Translations under genes and position numbers: made by a program | Source: Pseudofrankia asymbiotica | Lineage (GTDB): Bacteria > Actinomycetota > Actinomycetes > Frankiales > Frankiaceae | Assembly (NCBI RefSeq): GCF_001983105.1 | Contig: NZ_MOMC01000019.1 | Span: forward strand, 4,875 to 12,509 | Reading direction: 5' to 3' | Length of the DNA: 7,635 nucleotides | Notes under the pieces: model-generated | Database searches by the model: none | Seen by the model: the letters and a program-made list of their open reading frames with translations, nothing else | Told to the model about the DNA's origin: nothing | Shown here: one piece after another, positions 5,706-7,635 of the stretch | How positions within the stretch are numbered: position 1 is the stretch's first letter | Layout of the letters: every line of letters starts with the position of its first letter

Positions 5706-7489
5706 CGTCCATCCCCCGTCGCGCCGGCCTGGACGGTGGATGCCCGCCCGCTGACCAGGGCCGAAGCGGTCGCCGCGTGGTCGCCGACGGCGCCGCCCAC
5801 AAGCAGGCCGAGCCGTTCGGCGTCGGCCTCGGCGGGGTCGAGCTCGCCGACCACCCGGCCGGCCGAGATCACCGCGATCCGGTGCGACAAGGCCATGACC
5901 TCCTCGAGTTCGGTCGACACGAGCAGGACCGCGACCCCGCGGGCGGCGGCGGCCCGCAGCTCGCCGTACATGCCCTCGATCGCGCCGACGTCCAGGCCGC
6001 GGGTCGGCTGGGCGGCGACCAGGACCGCCGGACTGCCCGCGAGCTCGCGGGCGAGTACCACCCGCTGCTGGTTGCCTCCTGACAGGGTGCGCAGCGGCGC
6101 GTCGAGCGACGGGCAGGAGATCGCGAACCGTTCCGCGAGCTCGGCGGCGTGCCGCAGCTGTCGGCGCCGGCTGACCAGCAGCCTGCCGCTGACGGGCCCC
6201 AGGTCCGTCATCACCAGGTTGTCGGCGACGCTCATGTCCAGCACGACGCCGGAGCGGTGCCGGTCCTCGGGGATCACGCCGACACCGGCGGCGTGCAGCG
6301 CGCCGGGCCTGCGCAGGTCGACGGCCTCGCCGGCGACGCGCACCTCGCCGCGGTCCGGCACGACCAGGCCCGCGAGCACGTCGCCGAGCGCGGACTGCCC
6401 GTTGCCCTCGACGCCGTACAGCCCGACGATCTCCCCGGCCCGCAGGCCAAGAGTGAAGCTCTCCAGCAGTGGCACCCCGCTGGGTGCGCCGACCGTGACG
6501 CCGGCCACCTCAAGCACCGCCGCACCGTCCCGAGCCGCGCCCGTGCTCAGGATGGGCGGGGTCAGGCCGAGCGCGGCGGCCTCCTCGCCGAGCGAGACCT
6601 CCCGGCCGACCATCTCGCGGGCCAGGGTGGCGGCGTCCGTGTCGGCGGTCGCCCGGCGGGTGACGACCCTGCCGCGCCGCAGCACGGTGACGCGATCGGT
6701 GGCGCCGAGGATCTCGGCCAGCTTGTGGCTGATCAGCACGACGGCCTTCGCCGGGAGGTCGCCGTCGCCGGTGACGGCACCGTCCCGCGCCGCGCCGTCG
6801 CCGGTGACGGCGCGGCGCAGGACGGCGAACAGGTCCCGGGACTCGGCCAGCGAGAGCACCGACGTCGGCTCGTCGAGCACGATCACGTCGGGATCCCGGC
6901 GCAGGCACTTGATGATCTCGACCCGCTGGCGCTGGCCGGCGGACAGCGAGTCGACCCGGGCGAGCGGGTCCACGGTGATGCCGTAGCGCTCGCCGACACG
7001 GACGACGTCCGCGCAGGCCTCGTCGCGGCGCAGGCGGCCCCGCCCCTGGCCGTGGCGCCCACGCGCGCCGGCCAGCCAGCCTTTGTGTGCCCCCTGCCCT
7101 CCAGCGGGAGCCAGGCCGCCGTCGCAGCGGTCGCGGCCCTCGCGGCCCTCGCCGAGGACGACGTTCTCCCAGACGGTGAGCGCGCCGACCAGGCTGAAGT
7201 GCTGGTGGACCATGGCGACGCCGATCCCGGCGGCGACGTGTGGGTCGGCCACGTCGACCGGGACGCCGTCGCGCAGGATCACGCCGCTGTCCGGGCGGAC
7301 CAGCCCGGACAGCACCTTCATCAGGGTGGACTTGCCGGCGCCGTTCTCGCCGAGCAGCCCGTGGATCTCACCGCGCCGGACGGCCAGGTCGACGCCGTCG
7401 CAGGCGACCACCCGGCCGTACCGCTTCGTGATACCCCGCAGCTCGATGGCCGGGGCAGCGGACCGCGGGGGCCGCGGGGGCTGTGTCAT
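5702..7489 (-). CDS. Nucleoside-type ABC transporter ATPase, two nucleotide-binding domains (NupO/YufO-like)
   Basis: This is a 595-residue tandem ATPase; relatives are usually about 500-520. NBD1 has Walker A GENGAGKS (47-54), the Q-loop in MVHQHFSL (Gln96), a signature LSAGQRQRVEI (182-192), Walker B DVIVLDEPT (201-209) and the switch His255 in LISHKL. NBD2 has a Walker-A-like GVEGNGQS (359-366) without lysine, signature LSGGNQQRV (469-477) and VLVAAQPTRGLD (489-500) with Gln at the catalytic-Glu position. It has Ser (VSTELEE) in place of the switch His. This asymmetric pattern is normal for the sugar/nucleoside importer class, so one ATP site probably does most of the hydrolysis. Two regions exceed the family: a Gly/Arg-rich insertion at about 114-158 and a duplicated AVTGDG linker at about 227-244. 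A third copy-like AARDGA lies at 318-323. It energises the two downstream permeases and is coupled to them by ATGA overlap. The start at 7489 has only a modest GGAG upstream. Confidence 0.93.
   Translation of the reverse strand: MTQPPRPPRSAAPAIELRGITKRYGRVVACDGVDLAVRRGEIHGLLGENGAGKSTLMKVLSGLVRPDSGVILRDGVPVDVADPHVAAGIGVAMVHQHFSLVGALTVWENVVLGEGREGRDRCDGGLAPAGGQGAHKGWLAGARGRHGQGRGRLRRDEACADVVRVGERYGITVDPLARVDSLSAGQRQRVEIIKCLRRDPDVIVLDEPTSVLSLAESRDLFAVLRRAVTGDGAARDGAVTGDGDLPAKAVVLISHKLAEILGATDRVTVLRRGRVVTRRATADTDAATLAREMVGREVSLGEEAAALGLTPPILSTGAARDGAAVLEVAGVTVGAPSGVPLLESFTLGLRAGEIVGLYGVEGNGQSALGDVLAGLVVPDRGEVRVAGEAVDLRRPGALHAAGVGVIPEDRHRSGVVLDMSVADNLVMTDLGPVSGRLLVSRRRQLRHAAELAERFAISCPSLDAPLRTLSGGNQQRVVLARELAGSPAVLVAAQPTRGLDVGAIEGMYGELRAAAARGVAVLLVSTELEEVMALSHRIAVISAGRVVGELDPAEADAERLGLLVGGAVGDHAATASALVSGRASTVQAGATGDGR
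6761..6811 (-). repeat. Duplicated 18-bp hairpin-forming element inside the ATPase
   Basis: GCCGTCGCCGGTGACGGC occurs at 6761-6778 and 6794-6811, 33 bp apart, so the reading frame is kept and AVTGDG is duplicated 11 residues apart. Each copy is itself an inverted repeat (GCCGTC/GACGGC). The segment between them, 6777-6796, matches 6522-6541 in the same gene with one mismatch in 20 bp; both encode an AARDGA linker. Confidence 0.8.
7131..7148 (-). repeat. Short 9-bp duplication in the ATPase NBD1 insertion
   Basis: TCGCGGCCC is present twice in tandem (plus strand), flanked by diverged 9-bp neighbours. It encodes the REGRD part of the extra Gly/Arg-rich stretch. The array is short, but it marks where the insertion begins. 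Confidence 0.5.
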
Positions 7490-7508
7490 CGTCGGTTCCG
7501 CTCCGTTC

Positions 7509-7540
7509 CCAGCGAGCGCTGCTCGGCGGTCCTGCGCTGG
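7509..7540 (-). other. Intercistronic hairpin between binding-protein and ATPase genes
   Basis: The 59-nt gap has a compact inverted repeat CGAGC-GCT-GCTCG (7513-7525) and an overlapping wider pair CCAGCG/CGCTGG (7509-7514 and 7535-7540). Hairpins at this point in importer operons often stabilise the upstream mRNA, so that more binding protein is made than ATPase. Neither stem is long, so the role is a guess. Confidence 0.3.
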
Positions 7541-7548
7541 CGAGCTCG

Positions 7549-7635
7549 TCAGCCGCCGAGCTTGGCGACCTCGTCGGCCGGGACGATCTCACCCGAGCCG
7601 ACCCTGGTGATGAAGTCGGCGACGGCCTTGTTCTG
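7549..7635 (-). CDS. BMP-family substrate-binding protein, C-terminal end (partial)
   Basis: The minus-strand frame enters from the right edge and ends in TGA at 7549-7551, giving 28 residues: QNKAVADFITRVGSGE followed by IVPADEVAKLGG. The pattern 'V-x-x-F-I-x-x-V-x-SGEI-VP' resembles the last helix and tail of basic membrane protein (BmpA/NupN) lipoproteins, which capture nucleosides outside the membrane for this class of importer. Position supports the call: the gene directly precedes the ATPase and both permeases, as in nupNOPQ. The fragment is too short to stand alone without the context. Confidence 0.7.
   Translation of the reverse strand, partial: QNKAVADFITRVGSGEIVPADEVAKLGG

Overview
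The window is very GC-rich, with G or C at most third codon positions and almost no intergenic space. This points to a high-GC actinomycete. The C-terminal remnant of a nuclease-like family at 2908-3297, and the acyl-CoA dehydrogenase and crotonase types, recall Frankia or a relative. The genus is an inference from remembered family features and was not checked by a search.

Left part, plus strand (1-2879): a lipid or acyl-CoA catabolism cluster. It holds the last 41 codons of one acyl-CoA dehydrogenase, a second complete acyl-CoA dehydrogenase (275-1594) and an enoyl-CoA hydratase/isomerase superfamily (crotonase) protein (1716-2879). Paired acyl-CoA dehydrogenase genes in actinobacteria often encode the two subunits of a heteromeric enzyme. 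Such an enzyme would make an enoyl-CoA thioester for a crotonase-fold partner, but this crotonase lacks both canonical catalytic glutamates.

Middle (2880-3441): a convergent boundary with a 9-bp inverted repeat, then a short minus-strand gene that looks like the 5'-truncated C-terminal end of a large actinobacterial family resembling Rpn/PD-(D/E)XK nucleases.

Right part, minus strand (3442-7635): a four-gene ABC importer operon of the nucleoside (BmpA/NupNOPQ, YufNOPQ) type. In transcription order it has the C-terminal end of the substrate-binding lipoprotein, a double-domain ATPase, and two membrane permeases. The last three genes are joined by two 4-nt ATGA stop/start overlaps. The operon promoter lies beyond the right edge of the window.

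No undescribed multi-gene system is visible; the gene content is ordinary. The unusual signal is the amount of short tandem repeat growth inside and between ordinary genes. There is a 9-bp array coding (Arg-Asp-Ala)n inside the acyl-CoA dehydrogenase, a 20-bp non-coding array between the two dehydrogenase genes, and a Pro/Glu/Val array at the crotonase N-terminus. There are also 12-bp units in the nuclease-like remnant, 9-bp units in the permease 1 tail, and further duplications in two insertions of the ATPase. In the conserved enzymes and transporters the coding arrays fall in predicted loops, linkers or tails and leave the reading frame intact.
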